A DNA stretch of 64,000 bases from Diplosphaera chodatii. Its lineage: Eukaryota; Chlorophyta; Trebouxiophyceae; Prasiolales; Stichococcaceae. The DNA is taken from positions 1,736,001 to 1,800,000 of the forward strand of contig JAALGY010000062.1 of the NCBI GenBank assembly GCA_032358165.1, in the 5' to 3' direction. The notes under the pieces were generated by a model. That model ran no database searches and had not been told where the DNA came from. It saw only the letters and a list, made by a program, of their open reading frames with translations. Position 1 is the first letter of the stretch, and each line of letters starts with the position of its first letter. Shown here in pieces: positions 12,150-24,833 of the stretch. Made by a program: the position numbers and the translations under genes.

Positions 12150-13445
12150 TCAGGCCGGCAGCTGCAGCTTCTCATTTGTCCGCCAACTCTTCAGGTAATA
12201 GTAGAAGAAATCCACGTAGATGATGGTCTGCACCACCCCCGATATCCAGACTGCAAATCACAGCAGCATGTAGTCTCATTGTCTGTCACACCCGACACAC
12301 TTTCCCTTGCACAGTCCAATATAACGATCATGTGTGACTCACCAATCCATTGACGGTACCGGCTCTCTGTAAAGTATTTGTAGATCCTGCAACACGAGTC
12401 GCCACTTGGGTCTTGGGTGTTATATCGTGCTTGGGATGTGTGCACTTGCACACTGTCCTACACACACTGACGTATTAGTAAACAGGTGCATACCAATTCA
12501 AGATGTAGAAAGCCCGATAGCTGCCCAGGAGTGCCACGTAGTTGCCCGTGAGGTTGTCAATGTTCTGCGTCCGCTGCAGCAGAATGAGCTGCGGCAAAAT
12601 TGCCACTGCTTCCAGGTAGATCGAGAACGTCCACAGCACCTGCCCAGCAGTCAAAGCGAGTCTCATGCATTCGGGAGCGTTGTGTGTCGTCAGCCAACGT
12701 GATGTGATGCAGCACTTGTCCTGCATGCTCATCTCATCAACGCATCCCAAATGAGTGGACAAAACCTGCTCAGCAGTCAATTGCAGTGTCGAGTTGAGAT
12801 CGTGAACTGCTATGCCCAGCGATGAGCTCGAGGAGCAGGACGGGGCGGCACCTCGACAGGGCTCCGCTGCTGGGGCAGCAGGATGGCCAGCAGGGCGCAG
12901 GGGGCGATCAGGAACCACTCCCGGAAGGTGTCCTCGTTCTTGTCGTACGTCTGCCGCACCACCTTGTGCACCCGCATGTAGTAGCAGATGGCCAGCGAGG
13001 AGGAGATGAAGATCAGCTTCATCACCGTGTTGTACCTGCGCAGCCAGGGTGGCGGTTTGGCGAACTCTGGCGCATGGCGGCCCCGTGCATATAGAGGTGT
13101 ATGACGGCAGGACGCAGCTGCACTGTGAACGCAAGTTAGCACTCCGTGAGTCCAGCAGGGACGCACAGGGAGATGTAGCGGAAGAACAGGTCCAGGTAGC
13201 GGGTGATGAAGACGAGCACATACAGCTCCTGCGTCTTGAACGAGATGCCTGCAAGGCGGGCAGATACGTTAGCACCAAGAGCTACAGAGGTATGGCATGC
13301 TTGGAGTAGACGAGCAGTGCCTGCTACTTGACCGCTGCATGCAGTCAGTCTCACCGCGGCACGACTTTGTCGCATGGATCTTCAGCAGCAGCGTGATGAT
13401 GGACAGCAGGTGGAGCATGTCCCCTATGAGCCTGAAGATGTTCAT
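12150..13445 (-). CDS. ERD2: ER lumen protein-retaining receptor (K/HDEL receptor)
   Basis: ERD2 is the seven-helix Golgi receptor that returns ER residents ending in KDEL or HDEL to the ER through COPI vesicles. The first exon, from ATG 13445, reads MNIFRLIGDMLHLLSIITLL and LKIHATKSC, nearly identical to the canonical family start. It splices to GISFKTQELYVLVFITRYLD (about 13250-13190), then YNTVMKLIFISSSLAICYYM (about 13030-12980), VHKVVRQTYDKNEDTF, VLWTFSIYLEAVAILPQLIL (about 12640-12580) and TGNYVALLGSYRAFYILNW. The end is VDFFYYYLKSWRTNEKLQLP then A and TGA at 12152-12150. Total length is about 213 residues, as usual for the family. Identity is firm. The same window encodes a GRP170 whose downstream exons end in HDEL, a possible client. 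Confidence 0.95.
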
Positions 13446-14186
13446 GTTGATGGGCTGCTGTGTGTGCTCCTAACGCAGCAACAGTGCCCGCGTGGCGTTT
13501 GCGCTTCTAAATCTTGTCAGCAGACACCCACTGCCGGCATGGACCGCGCTGCGACAGCGTCCCCGCCAAACAGGACTGCTATTGCCGGATCCAACATCCT
13601 GTGCCCATTGTCCTCATTAACTGTACTGTACACAGGTATCAGACAAGTTGTGCTGCTGAAAGCAACCTGATCAAGGGCCTGCGGAGTGCGTGAGCACAGC
13701 GGACGATGTCTCAGGTACTGCGGTACGTATACACAAGCCTTCAGATGCACATCGCTTCACAGTTGCAACCGGATACCTCTGCTGCACCTCCCTCGAAAGC
13801 ACATGCATGCAGCACACCTCAGATCCACCACCTTGGTAGTCTTTGCGATCCTCGGATGCCGGCTGAAGCGATGCTTCGCAAAAATGGCATACGTTGCGGG
13901 GCCCTGAGGCACGCAGAGACTCGCCGGCATGCCATAGATGCGCCGAGTCCCGCGCGCCGCGTGCTGTAAGCCGGCGCGAGCACCCTGAACGCAGTTGATT
14001 CGCGACAGCACTTTGTCCGTGGAGTGCAGACCTCGCAGCGTTCATGCAGGGCCCTTGTTGCCTGCAAGTTGTAGCTCTGGTCTTTCTGTCCGTTACATAG
14101 TCGGCAGCAGCCGTTGAAGCGCCTCATGGCTGGCCTGAGTGCTTCCGGAGACCGGGTTTGAAGTTCACGGCCTTCAGCCGGCCGCC
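13446..14186. promoter_or_regulatory. Divergent intergenic region between ERD2 and the PZP gene
   Basis: This 741-bp gap lies between opposite-facing start codons and should carry both promoters. Open frames on both strands here have no conserved content that I recognise. Confidence 0.5.
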
Positions 14187-17100
14187 ATGGAGCTGCAAAC
14201 CGGCAACCTTCCTGCTCAGCAGACACTAGTGGATGCGCTAGCATCCTTCAGTGACCCGCTGCAGCAGCTGAGGTCAGATGTGACGGATGCTGCGGCGCCG
14301 ACGCGCCTCGGCAGGAAGCCTGCGCCATACACGTTCGCGGACGCCCTGACGCAAGTCACGGCGCGGGAGGAGGCCAAACGCAAGGCGCTCGCCAGCCGGA
14401 AGGATGCCAAGAAGTCCAGCAAGCTGCGGCCGGGCATGACGCCGCCGCACGACGCCTTCCGAGGCGCGGTGCAGGGCGGCGGATCAGAGCCCTCGGCCTT
14501 CTGGATGGTCATGGAGGTGTGTTGGTGACAAAATTGTTCCTTCCAAAGGTCCATGCTGGTCCGCTGTGCTGAAAACAAGCAGCTCGCTGCAACTGCACGC
14601 GATCTGCAGGTGATCTGGTACACCCAACACCCCTGGCAGCTGCATGCTCCCGATGGCTGCAGGACTACTTTCGCGACATCACTCGTGAGGACCTGCTGGA
14701 GCTGCTGCCGGCCTACCCCGACCCCTCGCACGACCCAGCCTTCCTGGTGCCCCTGCTGGGGCGCCCCCACGACGCACCTGCACCGGAGGCGGGCGGCTTT
14801 GGCAGCGCCCCTGACTCGGCTGCCGGCCGCTCGCAGGCTCAGGTGAACGTGGTTGCAGCTGACAGCTCGCTCGCCAGGTCAATCACGAAAATCATCTACA
14901 GATGTGTAGGCTGTGTTGGCATTGGCACTGCGTGTGTTGGCCTCTGCCGTGGCTGCCGACCTGAGACCTGCTGCTGTTTGCTGCAGACACCTGCGCCGCG
15001 TGTGCCCTCGGGTCTGTTCGACGCTGAGGATCTGGTGAGCGGCTTAGGCCCTGCCGCTTGCAGACCATGCACATAAAGCACATAACGGTTGCATGCAGTG
15101 TGCCTCATACATATCTGCCAACTCGTTGGACAGCAGGGTGTTCCACATGTCCGTGCCCACAACGTGTCGTGGCATCTCGAGCAGGGCTCCGGGCGGCGCA
15201 GCAGCCGCCTGAATGCTCGGACTGTCAGGGCAGCTGAGGATGTACGTATGGCGGAGCAGACGGCTGCAGAGGCGGCCGAGGCAGCGGCTGCCGCCAACGC
15301 CTTCGCTGGCCCGCCCGGCGGCTGCCTGCTGGACGCCTGCAGCGCTGCAGAGCTGGCACTGATCGCTAATCAGGCATGCTCTTTTCCATGATACGGCGTG
15401 GACTGCTGGAAACATTACCCGCGCATGGTCAGGAGCAGGGCAGCGTGTGTCATTGTTGACGCTCCAATCACTAGTGGCACCGTCTGTAGGTATTGGAGAT
15501 CAGGGCAGCAGTGTCTGAGGCGCACAGCACCGCAGAAGCGCCGGACGCCGTCGCTCAGGCAGCGAGCGCACTCTCCTTCGCAGCGGGTGGCGAGGTGAAT
15601 CAGGCTTGAGTCTGGACACGTGCCCTGCACCTGTTGTCCCAGGGGCCGCTGCGCTTGTGTGTGTCGTCCGGGCGCCAAGATGCCTGCAAAAAGAAGTCAG
15701 CACGCAGCATCTTGCTTGCAGCTCTCGTCCCCGCAGCTCGCGGAGGCGCAGCGGCAGCCCCTGCAGGCCTGGCTGGCGGAGCAGGGCGCTGCAGTGCTCG
15801 CCGCGACAGAGCAGCCGGCAGCATGCAGTGGCGGCAGTGCGCCTGCGGATGCCGCCAACGGCATGCGACCTGTCGCTCCGGCTGGTGCCGGTGACAGCCA
15901 GCTTAACGGCGGACGTGCAGTCCTGATCAACCGGCGCCTAAAGCTTGATTGGGAAGAGCTCATGCGGCCGCCGCCGCCAGCGCCGCCAATGCCGCTGCAG
16001 CTGCTGCCGGCGCAGGTGGAGAACAGCCAGGCAGGAGCGCCCAATCTGAGCAGCCTGCAGCCAGCAGCAGGTGCAGGGGCACAGCTGAGGCTGCTGCCTC
16101 CCGCTGCTGTCGCATCCATCTTGCCGGCAACACCTGCTGCAACACCCGCTGCGGGAGCGCTGGTCGCCAATCCGAGCACAGGCCCAGCAGCAGGGTTGGG
16201 ACTGCAGCCGGCGCAGCCTGCGGGTGCTTCCCAGCGGATAGAGACTGCCCAGCAGGAGGCCCCAGCAGAGCAGCCTCAGTCGCCACCAACCGAGCCGGAG
16301 GCCACCAGAAGTCAGCAGGAAGCACAAGCCAACGCAGGTGCACTGCAGATGCCAGCAGTGGCAAAGCAGACTGAGGCAGGGTCGGCCGCCCAGCCACCGG
16401 TTCAGGTGGCAGGTTCCGCACACTCAGCCGCCGCTCATGCAGCTGAGCCAGCTTCTGGGCAGCCAGCAGCCGAACCAGATGCAGCTGTGGCCGCCGGCGC
16501 GGGGTCACCTGCAGCAGACGGCCCTGTCTCAGGTCCTGCTGCGACCCAGCAGCAGCAGTCACCTGCTCAGCAATCAGACACAGCGCCTTCAGCCGACCAG
16601 CCGATGGCAGCATCGAGTCTGGCCACACCATCAGTTGATGCTCAGCAGTTAGACCAGCAGCAGCAGGATGCGCAGGCCGGCCCTGTGGCAGAGCAGCCGA
16701 GTGCGCCCGGCAGCTCTGCGGACGGCCTTGCCGAACACCCGCCTGCTGCTGCAGCAGCAGCGCCCGCCGTAGCGGCAGCAGCTGCTGCAGTGGGCGACCC
16801 CCCGGCAGCTGTGGGCGGGTCATCCAGTGCCCCAGCCACAGCTGCAGTGGTGCAGGAGCAGCAGGCGGCGCTGCCCATGGTCAGCGGTGCGCCTCCTGTG
16901 GGCGACACTGCGGCAGCTGCAGCCACACAGGGTGCTGTGCGGGCGCAGGGCGCGCCAGGTGGAGATGGGCTTCCTGCGCTGCCGTCGCAGGCGGCTGTGG
17001 TCTCAGCACCAGCCATGGCACCTCTGGCAGTGACGCCTCAGGCGTCAGCAGCATTCGTGCCTCAACCTGCAGCCCCCTCAGCCCCTCTGCCAGCGCCGCC

Positions 17101-20100
17101 GCCTCTGCTGCCGCCCGAGGGGCCCGTGACTTGGGACGACTGGTGCGAGGTGCTGCGGCGCCAGCCGCCGCTGACCGCGGCCCCCAACCAGGCCCTGCAC
17201 ATGTACACGCGCGCGGCGCTGCGTCAGCCGGCGCGGCCGCCGGTGCCCCAGTCCGGCGCGGACGTCGGAGCAACACAGGCCGGGCAGCAGGCAGCGCCTG
17301 CCGCCAGCGGCCGAGCTGCGACGGCACCAGCAACAGAGGCCAGGCCGCAGCAGGGTGCCAAGCTTGCACAGGTGCCGGCGCCCATGCCCAATGGCATTCA
17401 GCCCCGGCCCAGCCCGCTGCAGCGGTCAGAAGCAGCGACACAGCAGGGTGCCAATCCAGCAGCGGCCGCTCCTGCGCACGCTGCTGTCAGCAACGGTGGC
17501 GGCGACACGCCCAAGCCCGACGTCCCGTCGGCTATGGCACGTGTTCAGTTGCCACCTCCAGATCCCCGGGTGCCCGACACTCTCAGCATCAAACAGGAGC
17601 GGGGCGCCGCGGTCGTTGCGACGCCGGCACAGCTCCAGGATCCAACTCAGCCGGCACAAGCAAGTTCGCTGCACCAGCAGCAGACCACGCCTGTTCCAGC
17701 GTTTCCGTTGAGGCCTGTGTCGGCCTCACAGCAGACGCCAGCAGCAATGCTGCAGCAGCAGCCAGGGCAGGCTGGCCTCCCAGCAGCAGCAGCTGCTGGC
17801 AGGACGGCTGATGGCAAGCGACGTGCGGGCGTTGCTGCCGCTGCCTCCAGCGGCATCGTGTACAACCTGCTGGCTGGCGGCAAGCGGCAGAGCGGTAGGA
17901 GATGCCTGCAAAGTGTGCTCTTGGCTTGTCACCTAGCTAGCATGCAAAGGATCCACAGCCAGACGGGTTGCACACGACGCTGTGCAAAATATGAAGATTG
18001 AAGCAGCGCAACAGAAGTAGCAGATGCTGTGGCATATCTTGCAGGTGTGCCGCGGCGGCCCGCCAGTGCTGCAGGCGGCGAGGTGCCGCCGCCCCACCCT
18101 GTGGCTCTTGCCAACGCCGCGGTCATTGCTGCAGGTGTGCTGTCACTGTGACGGTTGGGCAGGATGATGTAGTGCCGCTTGCGAGCGTCATGTACTGTGG
18201 CGTCCATCAATGACCTCAGGGCCTCTGTTGCCACACTACTAACAAAGCATGCATGACTGCAGGCAAGCCTGAAGGCACCCTTGAGGAGCGGTGGGCGGAC
18301 CTGGGCGACGCTGCGGAGCTCGTTGCAGCAGCACCAGACGACGAGATCCTCGGCGAGATCCTGGCCCTGCAGGTGCAAGCTCGCATGGGCAACCACCGTG
18401 TGGAACCGTGAGGAGATGCACACCTATCAGCATCTGCTACTGATCAGCGTCTGATGCGCATGTGCAGCACACTGGAAGTAGTCCAACACCACCTAGCAGG
18501 CACAGTACATTGTTTGCAGGCTGAGCTGGCAGCAGTGATGCTGGCCAATCGCGCAGCAGTGGTACCGCTCATACCCAAAGCACTGGTGGACCTGCCGGCA
18601 CAGCGGGAGGCGGCTGCGCACCGCGATGCCTGCGCCGCCTTTGTGCGCGACTACCACATGGTGAGATACCTTGCAGGCCTTTTCGAATCAGAACGCTTTC
18701 GAGAATACCCTGTTGAGCTTGCACGTTTCATGTGCTGCCACAGTAGTTGATGCAAACCGACATGTTCAGGAGGCACCTTTGCACCAGGGATGCCAGCTCC
18801 TCTGCAAGCACCACTGCACATGTGGCATGCTGCTTTGCGCACACAACAGCATCCTGTTGCCCGCCTGACCTGCAGAGCCAGCGGGAGGTGAAGCGCTTCT
18901 TCAAGCGCGAGAAGCGGGAGCAGCAGCACCGGGAGCAGGCCGCCGCTGCGGAGGCCAACGCCTTCCAGCTGCCGCGCTCCGCCCTGGGTGAGGCCGCCGG
19001 CGCCCCGCCACCCTGCATTGCTTGCTGCCGCCGCACCGTAAGAGTGTGCAGCGCTGCAAGACCCCAGGCAGCTGCAGCGCGACGTCAACACAAGCATGAT
19101 GACATGCTGCTGTGGAGCCTGCCCCAGCTTGCGGTGACGTCGCTGATCTGCGTCGCCAGGCCGGCAGCGGGGCGCGTTCGTGGACCGGCCCCGCAGCGCC
19201 CCGCCCGCCGCCCCGGGCGCCGGCAAGGACCCCATGGTGGACGCGCTCGCGGAGCGCGGGGAGCACGAGGAGGCGCTGTGCGCCGTGAGTGTCCCCCCCA
19301 CAACGCCACCCCTCCAAATCGAGCATACACATATATCCATGATCACATCATAGTACACACATATATATGCATATGGAAGTCGGCACTGCTCGTCAGCTGG
19401 GCGCAGCGTCATCCCTGTCACGCAAGCCTCAGGCAGGTTCGCACGCGCTGCTGCCCGAGCTTGGTGTCAACACAGCACGTGCGGTGCGCAGGTGTGCGGC
19501 GGCGGCTCCAGCGAGCCGCCCAACGAGATCGTGTTCTGCGAGCGCTGCGACGTGGCGGTGCACCAGGAGTGCTACGCCGTGCCGAGCATCCCCGAAGGTG
19601 CCCCTGCTTATGTATGGTGTCCAAGGGCCATGCTCCTGTGTGGGTGCCGTGCCAACCGCTGCACTGCCAGTGTTGCTCATCCTACCCCTCAGGCACAAAG
19701 GCTGGCCGATCCCAAGTTGCATAAGTACATTCCGCACTGCAGGGGAGTGGCTGTGCTGGCCGTGCAAGTACTATGAGGAGCAGCAGCTGGCGGCGGGCAA
19801 GTCGCAGGCGGAGATCCGGAAGCCGCGCTGGGAGGCCACCGCCAACAGCCCCACCAGGTGCTGGAGGTTTCACAGACTACCACTTCATCACATGCACCTT
19901 GTACCGCCCCAACCATTCATCTACCTTGATACATCGTCACAAGACACGCTCATCCGCCCAGCACCAGCGGCGCTGACCACGCTAATCTCTGTTAGAACAC
20001 CGGCTCGATGTGTCGTCCCTTTGCTTGTGCAGTGCGGCACCTAGCAAGCCGCCAGGCGGGTCACGGGATGCGGTGTGTATGGCGTGCCCACTGCGGCTGG

Positions 20101-23100
20101 GAGCATTCAAGCGCACCACAGACGGCTCACAATGGGTCCACATGGTGTGCTTCTGGCTGACGAGTACCTGCTAATCAGCTGTGATGTCGGCTGCCCTGGC
20201 ACTGGGTGTTGCCTTCACATGTGCCATGCATGCGATTGCAGCCAACTGTTGCCACAGTGCACCAGGAACATAGCGTTTCCCAGCACTGTCATGCCATGGG
20301 TCACGGACATGTTCCTGGTGGTGGATGCCGAGGGCATGCTTGGGGCTGTGTGGCTGCACATCGATGGTCTGCATGACCCTGGTATCGCAGGTGTGTGCGC
20401 TGTGGCAGCAGGGCCTGCAGGTTGCAGACGAGCCGAGGTGCGAGGTGGTGTCGGGCAAGATCCCCAGCGAGGCCTTCTCCCAGACCTGCTGCGTCTGTCG
20501 CAAGCAGGTGCTCGATCACTGGACATACGCAGCGCTGCGTGACATCCATGCAAGCATTGGAGGCCATCACATGCGATGAGGAAGCATGCTCCCTGCATCG
20601 CCAGCTGTGTGACGGCGTGCTGTGCACGCCCACTGCCCACTGTGTCATGCTTTGCACCATGCAGCAAGGCGCCACGGTCAAGTGCGGCGGCAAGAACTGC
20701 ACGCAGCACGTGCACCCGCTGTGCGCGCGCAACTCCGGCGGCTACCTCACCACCCGCGACGTTGGCGGCCGCATCGTCCACCGCACCTTCTGCTCGGTGC
20801 TTTGCTCCGGCAGTCCCACTGCCTTGCTGTAGAGCCACAAGTCCACCACATCGCTCTTCCACAGCCCCACTCGCAGAAGGTCTGCAGGGACCCGTATAGC
20901 CAGCTGTACGACACGACAGCCATATCAAACACACTTCGATGGAATGAACAGGTGCACGCCGAGGCAGCTCGCCGGCGCGATCGCAGCGCACAGGAGGTGT
21001 GCCCTGGGCCCGCATGCTTCAATGCTTGCTCAGACCAAAGACGAAGGATGCAACATTCCACCCACTTCTCCTTGTATGCCTTTGCTGTACGTACATGCCA
21101 ACGCCAGGCTGCCACCACCACTGGCATCCTGCTCACCAGCCTCACAGGCTCCATGGCCACCCTGCAGCAAGCGATGCTGGCGGCGATGGGCTACCTGCCG
21201 GAGGCGCTGCCCGCCGGCGCGGCCGGCCCCGGCAAGCGCAAAGGCGCCCCCCTCAGCGCCGTCGCCCAGGTGCCAGCACTTCCGCTCATCACGGTACCCG
21301 GGTGCAGCTGGCGCTGGTGTCACAACCAGCAGGCAGCTGCAGATGGTAATCTGCCATCTGTCTGACATCGGAATTGTAAACGCGGTTGAGCAAGTGCCGG
21401 GAACGTGGTGTTGGCCGGTGCGCAGGACCGGCTGCGGAGGGGCGTGGAGGCGCTGTCCACGCGCGAGGCGGAGCTGGAGGCCATCAAGTCCGCCCGCTAC
21501 GAGCTGGAGACGGTGCGCGGTGCCCAGCCCCGGCTGTGCTCCAGCACGATCCGACCACGCCCTGCCAAAACGCCCTCTGCCCAGCACATTTGGGCAGCGC
21601 ACAAGCAGGAGAGCAGAGCTGTCCAGGCAGGCAGGCACAGCCTGCTGTGTCCCAGCCGGCGGCACGGCAAACGGTCCTGCCTCGCCCGCAGGTGCGCCTC
21701 GCGCTGGAGCGCATCAGCAAGCGGGAGCGCATCAAGCTGCAGCTCGCCAAGACGCACGCGCAGCTCGCAGAGGTGACGCCCCCAGCTGCGCCCGCGGCTA
21801 GCGCTCCGGCTGAGGACGCTGGTCTCTGCACTCCAGCGCTGATTTGCTGGTAGCAGCACCCGAGACTAGGCTGGTTGTGTGACGAGATGCAATCGTAACA
21901 TGTGCGGAGCTGTACAGCGTCACCCTGCCCTGCAGGCGTACTTGGCAGACCCGATGGCTGCTGCGAGGGCGTTTGGCATGGATGTTGGCGTTGACAACGC
22001 TCCAGAGCAGCAGGTGTGGTGTAGGCATGGCTCCGGACTTCTGGGCTGCCTGCCATCGAGGTGATCATCATCTGGACATTCAACCTCGGGACTGCTTCAC
22101 ACGCTGCTGAGTGGATGCGCAGGAGGCGCAGCGCCCGCTGGCACACGCACCCGGCAGGCCGCCAGCTGTGAAGCCGCTCGTCGTGAAGCTGGCCATCCCC
22201 GGGACAGCCTCTGCAGCGGCCAGCACCGCTGCACCAGCAGCGGCGGCAGTCGTGGGCGCCTCAGGGCCAGTTGCAGGTACTCCTGCAGTGTTGTAGTGCG
22301 CAACCCCGCGTTGCTTGTGTACATATTGTCCATACCTTGAAAGCCTCTTCCCGGTCGCACCCAAGCCCAGCCATGCTGCTTGGTGTGGTGCAGCAGGCGG
22401 CATGCCAGCGGATGGCGCGGCAGGCGCGGCGCAGCAGCCGGCGCTGCCATCCACCCCCGCGCCTGCTGCCGTGGGCGGCAAGCGGAAGCGGGATGCAGCA
22501 AGCCGAACGGGCGGCACGGGGAAGCGCAGCGGCGGCCGCCGCACAGTCCCCCGCGAGCTGGCCCTGCTGCAGGTGTGTGCTGCCCACTTTGCAGCTGTGC
22601 CACTGCTTGCACTTGGTTGTTTGTGGTTGGCCAGGGCTCGGGTTGTCTGTCCCCATCGCCTCTCCCTCACACATGTCTCGGCTGGCCGTTCACAGCATGA
22701 GGCGGCGGCGGCTGGGGCGCCCGACATCATGGCGGGGCCCGGGGTGCAGGGCGCAGGCCCCTCGCTGCGAGCCAGCTCGCTGCAGGGCCACCTGGGCGCC
22801 GACGGCACAGTGGCCGCCGCCACGGCTGCAGCGCTGCCGCCGCCTGCGGCGCCGGCCGCCGCCAAGCAGCCCCGCAGCAGGGGCGGCGCCGCCACAGCCA
22901 AAGCAGTCGCCGACACGCCGCCCAGCAGCCCATCGGCGGCCGCTGCAAGGCGCGCTGCCGGCGGCCGCGGCGCCAGCATCCCAGCCAGCGCCGATGGCGG
23001 ACAGCAGCCTGGTGCGCTGCTCTCTGCAGGGCTCTGCAGATCTTGCTTCTTTGCACCTGCACGCATGTGCAATGAAGCCATCCGTATCTATCATGGGCTT

Positions 23101-23300
23101 GGTGCACACTCGCAAGGGGCTGCCCTGCTGCTGTGGCAGGCACCCCGAGGAGCACCCCTGGCACGCCACGCGGCGGCTTGCGCCGGGAGCGGGCGACCGC
23201 CGACCGCAGCCAGGGCGGCAGTGCCAAGGCCAAGGCCACCGCGCCTCGCGCTGGGGGTGTGGCCAAGGCCAAGGCGGCTGCGCCTCGGCGGCGGCGGTGA
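14187..23300 (+). CDS. Large PHD-zinc knuckle-PHD (PZP) chromatin protein, BRPF/JADE-like
   Basis: PZP modules of BRPF, JADE and AF10 type proteins read the histone H3 tail and often belong to acetyltransferase complexes. The ATG at 14187 sits in an ideal GCCGCCATGG context and starts [12 protein letters not shown]; the next exons ([19 protein letters not shown]) join in phase. An exon of about 2.2 kb (about 15700-17895) encodes a disordered Ala/Pro/Gln region. It joins in phase to [15 protein letters not shown] and [19 protein letters not shown]1 is [20 protein letters not shown] and [20 protein letters not shown] (about 19265-19766). The knuckle is [19 protein letters not shown] then WVHMVCALW (about 20075-20405). 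PHD2 is QTCCVCRKQ then [20 protein letters not shown]. Coiled-coil segments ([20 protein letters not shown]) and a basic tail ([11 protein letters not shown]...PRRRR) follow, with TGA at 23298-23300. Exons between about 15000 and 15620 are unresolved, so two genes rather than one remains possible. Confidence 0.75.
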
Positions 23301-24833
23301 ATGCAGATCGGGGGCAGGCTTCGTAGGATCGTCGTGACCATGCGCGTTGTGACCCTATCAGGCTGACAAATTGTTAGCTGAACGGCGCCCTATGGCGTGT
23401 CAAATCAGCATGACAGAGGCACGCTCAAGGGCGAAAGCCAACTGTTCGCCTTCTCTCAACACACCCGGTCCCTAGCCACAGAAGGGCACCTTCCACTCAG
23501 CTAGGGTTTTGCCCCACAGAAGAGAATCGATCAATCGAAGGACTGTGGAAGATCGCCGGAGTCAACGCCGTTCGCAAGGCTGTGCACATCCGAACCGTAT
23601 TGCTCAGCTTGCACTCGCCCGATTTTGGTCCCCTCGGCACGTCTGCATCAAGTTGTGACTAGCTTGGCCTCGACCCCAGACGTTGTGGGGGTCAGCGGTT
23701 CGCAGGGAGCCTCATACAGCTGACAGCGTGATAGGCAGCGTGCCCAGGGCGACACTGTGGATTGGAGGAGGGCTGGGCTTGCAGGCGGCAGGCCCAAGCC
23801 GTGGACAAGGCCGGGCACAGCCCTGAAGGTGGGCCCGATGCTCCTAGCAACATTGGCCTCGTCAGGCTCCTCCAGCATGTAGCCTCAGCTGTGGTGGGCG
23901 CGTGCGTTTGTACTGCATTTTGCGGCCGCGGCTTTCGCAATAGGGGCAGCATGTTGGGCAGACGACGTGTTGGCGGTCCTCTGGAGTGGCAGGGAAGGCC
24001 GGGCCTGGCGGGCAGTGTGCTGGCTTGCGAGCTCACCACTCACGGCGTTTGGCTACTTCGTGGCCTCAGGCAGCTAAGCCCTGCCCCACAACGTGGCCAC
24101 CGCCTCCCGAGGCTGCCGGACTGACCCTGCCAAGACCGCACCGACACCCGAATCGGAGGCTTTGCCGTTGCGCTTGGCCGATCGGTGTTCATGACGGCGT
24201 CGCGAATGCCGTCAGTAGTGGCGTCTCGATCACCGAAGAGGCGCAAGAGCCTGCAACGATCAGGCGCCTCGTCTGATGCATTCTTATGTGATGCGAGCTC
24301 TGAGCAGGCGTAATACGCCGCTGGTGCTCTATCTGTGGACTGGTGGCCGCTGTTCGACATTGGCATGTGCTGCATGACAACGTACCTGGCCAGCGACGCC
24401 GGCGGCCGTGGCTGTACGGTCCGAAGGGACCCGCTTCCGATGCACTGCCGTCGTGCTGACGTTTCCGGCTGACCCTCGACACCCACAGCTAGCAATCACT
24501 GAGGACGGCACCGTACCAACCTGCTGTTCATGATGTCACAACATACCGCGGACCCTCACGCAGACTACGCTAGTCAGGACCACAGCAGGCTGCAGTGTGT
24601 TGGCGTCACAGCTTCTGCAGCACGCTGCATTTGCGTGGTTGCGCATCACGGGCCCCAGTGCCGCCACGCAGCTCCTTGGCTGTGGGTGCCGTCGGTGCTG
24701 AGGGTGCAGCTCCTCTTTTGCATGCAGGTGGGACTGGCAAGCAGAAAGCTGCACACGCACAGACTGACAGTGGCGGTTCCACCAGTGGCTGCGGCACCGC
24801 GTGGGGCGGCGCGCCTGCCGCAGCTGCGGGGAG
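23301..24833. other. 1.5-kb region without a recognised gene
   Basis: The PZP 3' end lies at the left and the SnRK2-like promoter at the right. Open frames on both strands at about 23650-24500 show no motif, no transposase-like segment and no in-phase exon chain that I can follow. A degenerate mobile element or a non-coding gene cannot be excluded by eye. Confidence 0.4.

Noticed and set aside
15938..17033. Several long open frames on both strands over the PZP disordered exon
   Set aside because: They are low-complexity shadows of the Ala/Pro/Gln-rich plus-strand frame, which alone joins in phase to conserved exons.
23301..24833. Mobile element in the largest gene-free gap
   Set aside because: No terminal repeats, target-site duplication or transposase/reverse-transcriptase motif could be found by reading.
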